Shown: positions 8,851-17,169 of the stretch, piece after piece
Numbering within the stretch: the stretch's first letter is position 1
How the letters are laid out: every line of letters starts with the position of its first letter
From: VAZQ01 sp045811525
GTDB lineage: Bacteria; Pseudomonadota; Alphaproteobacteria; Rhizobiales; Xanthobacteraceae
Length of the DNA: 64,000 nt
NCBI GenBank assembly: GCA_045811525.1
Contig: JBJMTV010000016.1
Coordinates: 186,001 to 250,000 of the forward strand
Reading direction: 5' to 3'
Translations under genes and position numbers: made by a program
The notes under the pieces: model-generated
What the model was told of the DNA's origin: nothing
The model's database searches: none
The model's input: only the letters and a program-made list of their open reading frames with translations

Positions 8851-9354
8851 ATGACCGTGTTGCGTCCCACAGTGTCCACCGCGTTAGCGGAAGAGAGCGG
8901 CGAGCGAAGTCGCGTTGCGCGATCCGGCTGTCCTTGGCACGACGTCAAGGCGATGCTGCGCGACGTGGGATTGCGGCCAACGCGGCAGCGCATGGCACTG
9001 GGCTGGATACTATTCGGCCAGGGTGACCGCCATGTGACTGCCGAGATGCTCTATGAGGAGGCGAGCAAGGCCAAGGTGCCGGTGTCGCTCGCCACCGTCT
9101 ACAACACGCTGCACCAATTCACGGATGTCGGACTGCTGCGCCAAGTGGCCGTCGATGGCTCCAAGACCTATTTCGACACGAACGTCTCAAAGCACCACCA
9201 CTTTTTCATCGAGGGCGAGAACGATCTGCTGGACATTCCCCATGCCGGGGTAGTCGTCGGCAAAACCCCTATTCCGCCGGACGGCTACGAGATTGCCCGC
9301 ATCGACGTCGTGGTGCGCCTGCGCAAGATCGCGCGATCCACGCCAAGGCGGTAA
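8851..9354 (+). CDS. irr: Iron response regulator Irr (Fur family)
   Basis: Irr is the heme-responsive Fur-family regulator of iron and heme genes in Rhizobiales. In Bradyrhizobium, heme bound at a Cys-Pro motif triggers its turnover. The 167-residue protein has this motif at C27-P28 in SGCPWHD, then the winged-helix DNA-binding domain LRPTRQRMALGWILF...VPVSLATVYNTLHQ. The triple-histidine patch H115-H117 (SKHHHFF) is the second heme site. The C-terminus EIARIDVVVRLRK is typical of Irr rather than Fur. A weak AAGG lies upstream of ATG 8851. Irr next to the fab operon is a recurrent Rhizobiales arrangement. Confidence 0.95.
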   Translation: MTVLRPTVSTALAEESGERSRVARSGCPWHDVKAMLRDVGLRPTRQRMALGWILFGQGDRHVTAEMLYEEASKAKVPVSLATVYNTLHQFTDVGLLRQVAVDGSKTYFDTNVSKHHHFFIEGENDLLDIPHAGVVVGKTPIPPDGYEIARIDVVVRLRKIARSTPRR

Positions 9355-9372
9355 CGGCGGGCAACGTCGCAC

Positions 9373-9390
9373 GGGGGCCTCAGGCTCCCC
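9373..9390. terminator. Hairpin between convergent irr and 9380-9928 gene
   Basis: GGGGGCC (9373-9379), loop TCA, then GGC and CCCC with one bulged T (9383-9390). It lies 18 bases after irr and overlaps the stop codon of the convergent gene. No clear T-run is present, so it may only be a modest bidirectional terminator. Confidence 0.3.
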
Positions 9391-9928
9391 GGATCTCGTT
9401 TCCCAGGACGGTCATCAGCTCCTGATAAAGCCGCCGCTGATCCTCATGATCGCCGGTCTTGCTCGATGAAACAGCAGGCAGCCACTCGCTTTTGAAGTGG
9501 TCACCCAAGCGCGCGCGCATGTAATTCATGTCGATGCGCAGCTTCGCGGGTTGTCCCACGGTGGCGAACATCTCAAAATGCGCCTGCTCGAACCGCTGAT
9601 AGGCCTCCCAGAACTCTGAACGGAACAGATAACGATTGACCTGAATGGCGCGATCTATCGCGCGCTTGCGCCGGATTACCTCCTCAGGACTGAGCTCGGC
9701 CCAATGGCCTACTGCCAGGAAGAAGCAGTGGATGTCATTGACCTTCGGAGCGATCTCCTCGAAGAGCGCGAGACGCTTGCGCAACAACTCGGCGTGAAGT
9801 TGCTTGGTAGCGTCGAGCCTCGTGCCGAGGTGGACGACCAGAATACCGACGACGAGCGTCATGATCGGGGTCAATGCCGCAACCCCGAGCCGCGCGATCT
9901 CGAGCCAGTCGAGTTGGCCTTGCATCAT
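9380..9928 (-). CDS. Hypothetical single-pass membrane protein
   Basis: I do not recognise the family. The 182-residue product has one N-terminal hydrophobic segment of about 25 residues (IARLGVAALTPIMTLVVGILVVHLG). A charged, helical cytoplasmic-type domain rich in Arg, Glu and aromatic residues follows. The start is taken at ATG 9928 (or the next ATG, 9925), preceded by ACAGGGC. A longer in-frame version to 10006 adds a Cys/Arg-rich stretch that looks non-coding. The gene is convergent with irr. The helical tail after one membrane span suggests an anchored scaffold or sensor, but no function is assignable. Confidence 0.7.
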   Translation of the reverse strand: MMQGQLDWLEIARLGVAALTPIMTLVVGILVVHLGTRLDATKQLHAELLRKRLALFEEIAPKVNDIHCFFLAVGHWAELSPEEVIRRKRAIDRAIQVNRYLFRSEFWEAYQRFEQAHFEMFATVGQPAKLRIDMNYMRARLGDHFKSEWLPAVSSSKTGDHEDQRRLYQELMTVLGNEIRGA

Positions 9929-10048
9929 CTGCCCTGTCGAAACACGGCGCGGCGCTCGCGCACATTCGGCTCGTGTGCAAGGGCATGGAACGTCAGCGAT
10001 GGGCAAAGTTCAAGACGTCACGCTCCCGCGCACGCCTGACGCTCGCGA

Positions 10049-10567
10049 TCAGTCCACCTTCTCGTTGGGGTACACGCCCCAAAGCTGTTCCTGCGCTGCC
10101 CAGCCATCGAAACCCGGGCCGACAATACGGCACCAGCTTCCATCGCAGCGTTTGACCTGCGCCATTACACCGGCCTGTAATTGCGCGGCCAACGCACTGT
10201 TTCCCTCTTCCTTCTGGTGCAGCGGAACGAGCTTGGTCCTGTCCTTGGGTGTGACCACCACGGTGCGCCGGCCCGACAGCAGTGAATGATAGACCCAGCC
10301 TTCCGACCCTTCCCAATCACGTATCCGGCGCCAGTTGTCGGATTCGGCTGTGATTTCCACCGGGAGGCCGGCTTTCGTGTAGACAAAAGTGACCTGGTGA
10401 TCACGGGTGGGACCGGCGTGCACATTCACCCGATCAGGCTTGAGGCTCACGAAGCGCGGCACCGGCAAGCCACTCTTCGGTCCAGTTCCCGCTTCCCCTG
10501 CGGCGGCCGCACGTGCAGCGGCGACCATTGCGACCAGAGCGATGAATGCCAATTGCCGCAGGCGCAT
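10049..10567 (-). CDS. Exported SH3-domain protein
   Basis: A 172-residue protein with a signal peptide (residues 1-23, ending ARAAAA). One or two bacterial SH3-like modules follow: SLKPDRVNVHAGPTRDHQVTFVY, then EITAESDNWRRIRDWEGSEGWVYHSLL, and a second set near KRCDGSWCRIVGPGFDGWAAQEQLWGVY. Proteins of this type are common in Rhizobiales next to D-2-hydroxyacid dehydrogenase genes, as here (divergent, 10811). A periplasmic peptidoglycan-binding or stress role is likely for the fold. No catalytic motif is visible. Confidence 0.85.
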   Translation of the reverse strand: MRLRQLAFIALVAMVAAARAAAAGEAGTGPKSGLPVPRFVSLKPDRVNVHAGPTRDHQVTFVYTKAGLPVEITAESDNWRRIRDWEGSEGWVYHSLLSGRRTVVVTPKDRTKLVPLHQKEEGNSALAAQLQAGVMAQVKRCDGSWCRIVGPGFDGWAAQEQLWGVYPNEKVD

Positions 10568-10810
10568 TGAGTACCCGGCTTGCGAGCCATCGGCGCGGCA
10601 CCGCGGCTATGCCGGAGGCCGGTTTTCCGACCAAGCCAGCCCGCGCGCCTTGCCGGCGGACGCTTGTCTTCGCACGTCCATCTGTTAGGAAAGGCGTGCG
10701 ATCGCGCCCGCGATGAGAGAGACGCCAGTTTCGGGTAAGCGGGTTAAGGAGCCCTGAACGGCAACGCTGTTCGGCCGTCCGCGTGCGTGGCGGCCGGCGA
10801 GGGTCCAGCC

Positions 10811-11812
10811 ATGGCGAACCGCAAAAAACCGCTGGTGGTCGTGACCCGCAAGTTACCGGACAGCATCGAGACGCGCATGCGCGAGCTGTTCGACGCCAAG
10901 CTCAACCTTGAAGATAGGCCAATGACGCAGGCCGAGCTCGCGGACACGGTGAAGGGCGCCGATGTGCTGGTGCCGACCGTCGCCGACCGCATCGATTCCG
11001 CCTTGCTGAGCAAGGCCGGTGAAAAGCTGAAGCTGATCGCCAATTATGGGAATGGTGTCGATCACATCGACGTGGCGACGGCACTGAGCCGAGGCATCAC
11101 TGTGACCAATACGCCGGGCGTGCTCACGGAGGACACGGCCGATATGACGATGGCGTTGATCCTTGCTGTACCGCGTCGGCTCGCTGAGGGAGCGGCGGTA
11201 TTCAGCGATGACAAGCCGTGGAACGGCTGGTCGCCCACCTGGATGCTCGGACACCGCATCTGGGGCAAGCGGCTTGGCATCATTGGCATGGGCCGCATCG
11301 GACAGGCCGTCGCGAGGCGCGCCCGGGCGTTCGGGCTGCAGATCCATTATCACAATCGCCGCCGACTACCGGCGCGCATCGAGGAGGAGCTCAACGCCAC
11401 CTATTGGGAGAGCCTCGACCAGATGCTGGTGCGGATGGACATCATCTCCATCAACTGCCCGCACACCCCTGCGACGTATCATCTGCTGTCCGCCCGGCGC
11501 TTGAAGCTCATCAGGCCCGAGGCCTATATCGTCAACACCGCGCGCGGCGAGGTCATTGACGAGAACGCTCTTGTGCGCCTCATTTCAGCGGGGGACATCG
11601 CCGGCGCCGGACTGGACGTGTTTGAGCACGAGCCAGCAGTCAATCCGAAGCTCGTGAAGCTTGCACGAACCGGCAAGGTCGTGCTGTTGCCGCACATGGG
11701 ATCGGCTACCTTGGAAGGCCGGATCGACATGGGCGAGAAAGTGATCGTGAATATTCGCACTTTCCTCGACGGTCACCGCCCACCGGATCGTGTCTTGCCA
11801 TCCATGCTGTGA
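10811..11812 (+). CDS. D-2-hydroxyacid dehydrogenase (glyoxylate reductase-like)
   Basis: An NAD(P)-dependent reductase of 2-oxo acids, most like glyoxylate/hydroxypyruvate reductases. The 333 residues contain the dinucleotide motif GIIGMGRIGQAVARRA and the full catalytic set: R245 in NTARGEVID, E274 in DVFEHEP, H295 in LPHMGSAT. ATG 10811 follows GAGGGTCCAGCC. A GTG at 10787 would add eight residues without family support. It is divergent from the SH3 gene with a 243-base gap. Substrate preference within the family cannot be read from the sequence. Confidence 0.9.
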   Translation: MANRKKPLVVVTRKLPDSIETRMRELFDAKLNLEDRPMTQAELADTVKGADVLVPTVADRIDSALLSKAGEKLKLIANYGNGVDHIDVATALSRGITVTNTPGVLTEDTADMTMALILAVPRRLAEGAAVFSDDKPWNGWSPTWMLGHRIWGKRLGIIGMGRIGQAVARRARAFGLQIHYHNRRRLPARIEEELNATYWESLDQMLVRMDIISINCPHTPATYHLLSARRLKLIRPEAYIVNTARGEVIDENALVRLISAGDIAGAGLDVFEHEPAVNPKLVKLARTGKVVLLPHMGSATLEGRIDMGEKVIVNIRTFLDGHRPPDRVLPSML

Positions 11813-11974
11813 AAAGGGAACGCGCGGCGGCTCCCGCAGCGGCTCTCGGCCGTAAGGCGCATACCCCGGCCACCCTTTCGCTGCCGCGCGGCGCACGTTC
11901 TGGCATTTGCGGCGGATTGCCACAATTTCCTGTATCATTGAGCGCAGCCGTTCGAGCTTGATGGAGATTCGCCG

Positions 11975-12325
11975 ATGCGCGTCGCACTCATGGCCAGTGT
12001 GGCTCTACTCAGTGCAACCGCCGCAGCAGTCGCCGCGGTGCTTGCGCCCAACGAGATCCAGACGACCTTCTTCAATGGGCAGCCGTTCACTGCCTCTACT
12101 TCGAGCCTCAAGTACAAGATGACCTTCGCCGCTGATGGCAAGATGTCGCGCGAGCCCATCGGCAAAGCCGGCGGCAAGAGTGAAGGCACCTGGAAGCTCA
12201 GCAAGGATGGCTTCTGCACTACCTGGAAGGGTTCGAAGGCCAATTGTTACCGGGTGCAATCCGCCGGCGAAAACAAATGGTCGGTGATGAAAGGCTCAAG
12301 CTCCGTGGCGACCTGGACCAAGTAA
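11975..12325 (+). CDS. Small exported protein of unknown function
   Basis: The 116-residue product has a clean signal peptide (MRVALMASVALLSATAAAVAA). The mature part is about 95 residues and beta-rich, with the pattern LKYKMTFAADGKMSREP...GKSEGTWKLSKDGFCTTWKG...CYRVQ...KWSVM. Two cysteines could form a disulphide. The aromatic/Lys pattern is like small periplasmic lipocalin-type or DUF995-like proteins, but I cannot name the family. It is a lone gene, convergent with the E1-like gene at 12371. Confidence 0.75.
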   Translation: MRVALMASVALLSATAAAVAAVLAPNEIQTTFFNGQPFTASTSSLKYKMTFAADGKMSREPIGKAGGKSEGTWKLSKDGFCTTWKGSKANCYRVQSAGENKWSVMKGSSSVATWTK

Positions 12326-12370
12326 GGATCCCACCCATTGGGTCATTCATAGACTGGATCGACCCCGTAC

Positions 12371-13180
12371 CTAAATTGTGCCGGGCTCTTGCTCGAGTGC
12401 TGTGATGGTTGGGTGCTCCCCGCTCAATGCATTGGCCGGATCCCAGCCATAGGTGAGGGTTTCGAAACGCATAGAGCGGGCGTCGAGCATGAGCAGGCGC
12501 CCGACGAGCCCTTCGCCAAACCCGACAATCTCGCGGATCACCTCGAGCGCCATCAACGAGCCCAGCACGCCTGTCAGGGCGCCGAGAATGCCGGCCTCTG
12601 CGCAGATCGGCACCGTGCCCGCAGGCGGCGGCTGCGGGAACAGGCAGCGATAAGTGGGGTTGGGCGTTCCCTCCTTGCTGCGCTCGTGGGCACGGATTGT
12701 CGTGAGCGTCCCATCGAACACACCCACCGCAGCCGTGACCAGCGTCTTCTGCTGAAAATAGCAGGCGTCCGCCACCAGATAACGCGTGGCGAAATTGTCG
12801 GAGCCGTCGGCGACGATGTCGTAGCGCCCGATCAGATCGAGAGCATTGGCTGCGGTCAGGCGCGTTGCGTGCGTTTCCACGAGAACGTGCGGATTGAGCC
12901 TGCCGATGACGGCCGCCGCGCTCTCCACTTTGGGCATGCCGATGGCCGGAGTATCATGGATCACTTGGCGCTGCAGGTTCGACAGGGCGACCGTATCGTC
13001 GTCCACTATGCCCAGCGTGCCGACGCCCGCCGCAGCCAAGTAGAGCAGCACGGGCGCGCCAAGACCACCGGCGCCGACCACCAGAACGCGCGCCTCTTTC
13101 AGGGCCGCCTGTCCAGGTCCCCCCACCTCGTGCAGGACAATGTGGCGGGCATAGCGTTCGATCTCCTCGGGGCTCAGCAT
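12371..13180 (-). CDS. moeB: MoeB/ThiF/HesA-family adenylyltransferase
   Basis: An E1-like enzyme that adenylates the C-terminal glycine of a ubiquitin-fold sulfur carrier (MoaD or ThiS) with ATP. The 269 residues contain the nucleotide motif VLVVGAGGLGAPVLLYLAAAG, the D-SNLQRQ segment (DTVALSNLQRQVIH), the catalytic-type Asp in IVADGSDNFATRYL, and Cys in VPICAEAGILGALTGVLG. The structural zinc CxxC pairs of E. coli MoeB are incomplete: only one Cys in TYRCLF, and no C-terminal pair. Many alphaproteobacterial homologues read similarly. No moaD, moaE or thi genes are nearby, so MoeB versus ThiF cannot be settled. Confidence 0.85.
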   Translation of the reverse strand: MLSPEEIERYARHIVLHEVGGPGQAALKEARVLVVGAGGLGAPVLLYLAAAGVGTLGIVDDDTVALSNLQRQVIHDTPAIGMPKVESAAAVIGRLNPHVLVETHATRLTAANALDLIGRYDIVADGSDNFATRYLVADACYFQQKTLVTAAVGVFDGTLTTIRAHERSKEGTPNPTYRCLFPQPPPAGTVPICAEAGILGALTGVLGSLMALEVIREIVGFGEGLVGRLLMLDARSMRFETLTYGWDPANALSGEHPTITALEQEPGTI

Positions 13181-13361
13181 GGCAGCAGAAGCGGCCTCCT
13201 TGCGTTCTCGTTATTTGCGTGGTGCCGCAAGCAGGTATGCAGATAGTCGCCCTGGGAGCAGTCGAGAAGGGAACGCGCATGCTGATAGCACTGATTGGCC
13301 GCGCAGGGTTGATCGGGTAAGTTGGATGTCGGGCGGGCAGTCAGTGGCGCAGGTTATCTCA

Positions 13362-14846
13362 ATGAGGCTCGTTGCCACCATCGTCGTTCTCCTTGCCAGC
13401 GCGCTTGCGGCTCTCGCGCAGTTCGATCCAGCCCCCTTTCCCGGAACAGCGCCCGGTGCAGCGGCGCCGCGGCCGGCTCCGACAATCAGCAAATTCCGCC
13501 CCTCCAAGACGCGTACGCCGGGCTTGCGCCCAGTTGCCGGCAAGCGCCCTGTCGGGGTCCCCGCTCACTTGGCCACCCCAGCGCGCAAGAAGGGGCCGCA
13601 GCCTGCGTCCGTGCCGCTCACCCCGCGTGAGGCCACGCTGCCGCTCGCTGATCGGATTGCCATTCAGTTCGATCTCGCCTGGACCGGCGACTACAACGGG
13701 ATCATCACGGGGGAGTGGAATGACCGGGCGATTGCTGCTGTCAAAGCCTTCCAGCGCAATCGCAAATTCAGAGAGACCGGCGGGCTGACCACACAAGAGC
13801 GAGCGCTCCTGGCCGCCGCGGCGAAGGCGAAGCAGGCGCAAGTGGGCTGGGCCGTGGTGGATGACAGCTCAACCGGGATCCGCCTGGGCGTTCCGAGCAA
13901 GCAAGTCCCGAACACGAGTCAAACCAAGAGCGGCACGCGCTGGAGCTCGGCTGAAGGTCAGGTGCAGATCGAAACGTTCAAGCTGCGCGAGGCGGGCACG
14001 ACACTGGCGTCCGTGTACGAGCAGCAGAAGAAGGTTCCATCGAGCCGCAAGCTCGAGGTGAATGTGCTCAAGGGCGATCTCTTCATCCTGGCCGGAGTGC
14101 AGGATTTCAAGAAATTCTATGTCCGTGCCGAGCTCAAGGACGGCGAGGTGCGCGGCGTCACGGTGCTCTACGACCAAGCCACACAACTCACGATGGACCC
14201 GGTCACGGTGGCGATGTCCGGGGCCTTCACGCCATTCCCGAGCGCGACTGCAGTGGCGCAGACCGGGCCCGCCCCCAAGCGCATGGTCGAATACGGCTCC
14301 GGCATCGTGGTGAGCAGCGCGGGTCACATCGTCACCGATCGCGGGCTCACCGACAGCTGCAATGTCATTGTAGTCAGCGGCCACGGCGATGCCGTTCGGC
14401 AAGCCGAGGACAAGTCCAGCGACCTTGCATTGCTGCGTGTCTATGGCGTGCCTGATCTCACCCCGGCGAGCTTCGCCGTGCAGGGCGTCAATACGTCAGA
14501 CGTTACTTTGGTCGGCATCGCCGACCCGCAAGCGCAAGCGGGCGGCAACGCGACCTCCACGACATCGGCCAAGCTCCACGGCAGCACCATCGAGCCCTCG
14601 CCGCCCGTCGGGTTCTCGGGAGGCGCGGCCGTTGATGCACAAGGTCGCCTCGTCGGTATGATCGCGCTCAAGTCACCCGTCGTCGCGCAGGCTGGCAGCG
14701 CTCCGACACAAGCCTTGGCAAGCCTTGTGGGAGTGCCAGCAATTCGCGCCTTCCTCGAGGCGCAGAAGCTCGCGCCGGCCACGGCAAGTCCCGGTATCGA
14801 TGCGGCGAAGCCGGCAGTCGTGCGCGTGATCTGTGTGCGCAAATAA
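13362..14846 (+). CDS. Exported peptidoglycan-binding, trypsin-like protein (probably inactive protease)
   Basis: The 494-residue product has a signal peptide (MRLVATIVVLLASALAALA), a Pro-rich linker, a peptidoglycan-binding module near residues 95-150 (ADRIAIQFDLAWTG... ending LTTQERALL) and a C-terminal trypsin-like fold. In the fold, Asp D354 (SDLALLRV) and Ser S419 (GFSGGAA) are present. The place where the catalytic His should be reads IVTDRGLTD, with no His. It therefore looks like a pseudoprotease or binding protein. ATG 13362 starts the signal peptide. An in-frame upstream start at 13179 would hide the signal behind 61 residues of non-typical sequence. Confidence 0.85.
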   Translation: MRLVATIVVLLASALAALAQFDPAPFPGTAPGAAAPRPAPTISKFRPSKTRTPGLRPVAGKRPVGVPAHLATPARKKGPQPASVPLTPREATLPLADRIAIQFDLAWTGDYNGIITGEWNDRAIAAVKAFQRNRKFRETGGLTTQERALLAAAAKAKQAQVGWAVVDDSSTGIRLGVPSKQVPNTSQTKSGTRWSSAEGQVQIETFKLREAGTTLASVYEQQKKVPSSRKLEVNVLKGDLFILAGVQDFKKFYVRAELKDGEVRGVTVLYDQATQLTMDPVTVAMSGAFTPFPSATAVAQTGPAPKRMVEYGSGIVVSSAGHIVTDRGLTDSCNVIVVSGHGDAVRQAEDKSSDLALLRVYGVPDLTPASFAVQGVNTSDVTLVGIADPQAQAGGNATSTTSAKLHGSTIEPSPPVGFSGGAAVDAQGRLVGMIALKSPVVAQAGSAPTQALASLVGVPAIRAFLEAQKLAPATASPGIDAAKPAVVRVICVRK

Positions 14847-14928
14847 CCCGGCATTAGAGCCATCGAATGAGCAGGTAGGGCGAGTCAGGCGCGCTTGGCG
14901 CCGTAACCCGCCGACTTAGGGTGCCGAG

Positions 14929-16152
14929 TCAACAGGGCAGGCGCTGAAACTCCAGCGGGAAGGCATGCATGCGCTGCGCTCCCGTTGCCGTTATCTCGAT
15001 CGTTTCGGCAAACACACAGCCGGTTTTGCCGCCGCGCCAGTTTTGGTCCAACAGGTCGATATTGAATGCGAACACCATTCCCGTCTCGAAGCGGTCACCG
15101 ATCACCTTGATGGCTTCGCGGTCGGCAGCGATTGCGTGATGCCGAAAGCGCGGATATTCGAGCGACGCCAAACCATGACCATGAATGCCCGCCTCGCAGA
15201 TCGAGAGACCGCGCGCGTCGATCTCGTCCTTCACCGCCATCAGTGCATGTGAGATCGTTTTCCCTGGGCCGAAGTGTTGCAGCCCGCAACGATAGGCTGC
15301 GAGGCAGCCCTCATAGATGCGCAACTGCTCCTCGTCGGGCTCACCGAGACAATAGGTGCGCTCCACATGCGTGAAGTACCCCCCGTATTTAGGGTGCATT
15401 TCGCAGATGATGAGATCACGGCTCTCCATGGGCCGCGTGGTGGGCATGCGGAATGGATGCGGATAGGGGTAACGGTCGCAGTTCCACAGAAAAAGCGTCG
15501 GCTCCTCGCCACCATGCGCCGTCATGGTTTGCATCATGGCGCCGTAGACCTCGCATTCCTTGACCCCGGGTCGCGCCATGTCACGGCAGGTTGCGAGCAT
15601 CATGTCGCCCAGAGTCGCCGCTCTGCGCAGAACCCCGAGCTCCTCATCGCTCTTGATGGCACGAATCTTTTCCAACATGTCGTCAAGCCCGACGATTGTC
15701 GCGTCGGGAAGCAGCGTCGTGAGCTGCTGATAGACGTCATGCGGCACCCAGCCGTCAGGGTCGAGTGGACCGGCAAGACCGTCCATTCCGATCCTGCCGC
15801 GTTCGAGGTTCAGCTCCTTGATGCGGGTCGCCACCGAATGGGCCCACGTCTTTGTGCGGGGACGAATGTCGCTCACCCAGCTCTGCGCCGCCTGCCAGCC
15901 CTCGAGAAAGGTCGGCATGTGAATGATGGATGTCGGCTCGCCAGTGGCCGGAAAGATCAGCACGTTGTACTCGGCGTTCCCGCCAATCGGCGACAGATAG
16001 CGCGCATTCGCCGTGTAGAAGTCCCACATCATCGGCCAACCCCACAGCACGATGCCATCGAGGTTTCGAGCGGCCATCTCCTTGCGCACTGCGGCATACC
16101 GGCGATCGCGCTCGGCGAGCGAGAGGCGGGGTAGCTCGAGCGTGGGCCGCAT
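14929..16152 (-). CDS. M24-family aminopeptidase/creatinase-like protein
   Basis: The 407 residues carry a creatinase N-terminal domain (about 1-165) followed by a pita-bread domain. The family's metal ligands (D, D, H, E, E) look partly replaced. The first-Asp region reads DLIICEMHPKYGGYFTHVERT, without the usual two Asp. The His of GIHGHG is kept, and the final Glu is in VFAETIEIT. This resembles creatinase-type hydrolases, which do not use metal, or relatives acting on small amidino or peptide-like substrates rather than true Xaa-Pro peptidases. Start ATG 16152 has GAGGA upstream. It lies 30 bases after the epimerase gene on the same strand. Confidence 0.85.
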   Translation of the reverse strand: MRPTLELPRLSLAERDRRYAAVRKEMAARNLDGIVLWGWPMMWDFYTANARYLSPIGGNAEYNVLIFPATGEPTSIIHMPTFLEGWQAAQSWVSDIRPRTKTWAHSVATRIKELNLERGRIGMDGLAGPLDPDGWVPHDVYQQLTTLLPDATIVGLDDMLEKIRAIKSDEELGVLRRAATLGDMMLATCRDMARPGVKECEVYGAMMQTMTAHGGEEPTLFLWNCDRYPYPHPFRMPTTRPMESRDLIICEMHPKYGGYFTHVERTYCLGEPDEEQLRIYEGCLAAYRCGLQHFGPGKTISHALMAVKDEIDARGLSICEAGIHGHGLASLEYPRFRHHAIAADREAIKVIGDRFETGMVFAFNIDLLDQNWRGGKTGCVFAETIEITATGAQRMHAFPLEFQRLPC

Positions 16153-16182
16153 GCGATTGTTCCTCAGCTTCGATTGTTTCGC

Positions 16183-17151
16183 TTACGCTGCTGCCCTGAT
16201 CTGTTTCAGCGCGGCGAGGTAGTCGGCAATGCCGCGCTCCAGGTCGAACTGGGGCCTGTAACCCAGCTCCTCGCGCGCTCGCGCGATGTCGTAGACGCCG
16301 GTTGCGGGATAGGCGAAGCCGTAGAAGTTCAGGCCGCCGCCAATTTCCATCTTCGCATTCGGAATATGCTTTTTGATAACGCGCGCGAAATCCTGCAGGG
16401 TCACGCCGACGCCTGTGCCAATGTTGTAAACGCGGCTCTTCACCTTGTCGGCGGTGGTGGCGAGAAAGATGCCGAGCGCAGAATCCTTGTTGTATATGAA
16501 ATCGTCCTTGTCGTCGCCGCCTTGCGCGAGCTTGAACGGCAGCCCTTGCGCCGGGTTCTCGACAATACGGCTCATCACCGCCATGGGCCCATGCCGCGCA
16601 GTCTTGCCCGGGCCATAAGTCGAAGAAAAACGCAGCGAGACCGTCTCGACACCCATGTTGTCGTTGTAATAGGTGCACACGTTCTCACCCATGAACTTGG
16701 CCGAGTCATAGATGCGCTTGGGGCGCGCTGGCAGGTCCTCGGACATCGGCTTCCATGTCGGCGCTCCGTACTCACCGGTGACCGGGCCGTAGACTCCCTT
16801 GGCGCTGGTGAAGACGACGCGCTTGACATCCAGTGCGCGCGCCGCCTCCAGCACGTTCACCAAGCCCAGCACGTTGACCTGGATGCTGAGCGCCGGATTT
16901 GCCGCGGACACCGCACCGACAAAGGCGGCGGCATGCACGACGTGGGTCACTTCGTGCTTCTTGATGGCCTGGAGGAGGCGCGGCATATCGAGCACGTCCC
17001 CCTGCTCGAAATCAAACTTGTCGGCAAGATCGGGGATGAGGCTGTCATCCCTATGGCGCGCGTAGACGACGGGGCGCTCGCCTTCCTGCACGAATTTGCG
17101 GGTGGTCTCCGCGCCGATGACCCCCATTCCACCGGTGATCAGAACCTTCAT
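16183..17151 (-). CDS. NAD-dependent epimerase/dehydratase (extended SDR)
   Basis: An extended short-chain dehydrogenase of 322 residues. It has MKVLITGGMGVIGAETTRKF (glycine-rich NAD site), GDVLD, HAAAF, the active-site Thr/Ser in VFTSAKGVYG, and the YxxxK pair in YDSAKFMGE. RFSSTYGPGK and DFIYNKDSALGIFLA follow as in sugar-nucleotide epimerases. ATG 17151 is preferred over an in-frame TTG at 17166. No sugar genes are nearby. It sits between an M24-like hydrolase and a TTT receptor, so a role in a catabolic pathway (lactone, sugar acid or aldehyde) is as likely as sugar-nucleotide work. Confidence 0.88.
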   Translation of the reverse strand: MKVLITGGMGVIGAETTRKFVQEGERPVVYARHRDDSLIPDLADKFDFEQGDVLDMPRLLQAIKKHEVTHVVHAAAFVGAVSAANPALSIQVNVLGLVNVLEAARALDVKRVVFTSAKGVYGPVTGEYGAPTWKPMSEDLPARPKRIYDSAKFMGENVCTYYNDNMGVETVSLRFSSTYGPGKTARHGPMAVMSRIVENPAQGLPFKLAQGGDDKDDFIYNKDSALGIFLATTADKVKSRVYNIGTGVGVTLQDFARVIKKHIPNAKMEIGGGLNFYGFAYPATGVYDIARAREELGYRPQFDLERGIADYLAALKQIRAAA

Positions 17152-17169
17152 GCGAGTCTCAATCAATCA

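Noticed and set aside
13179..13361. N-terminal extension of the peptidoglycan-binding protein
   Set aside because: It would place a signal peptide 61 residues inside; the start at 13362 begins the signal.
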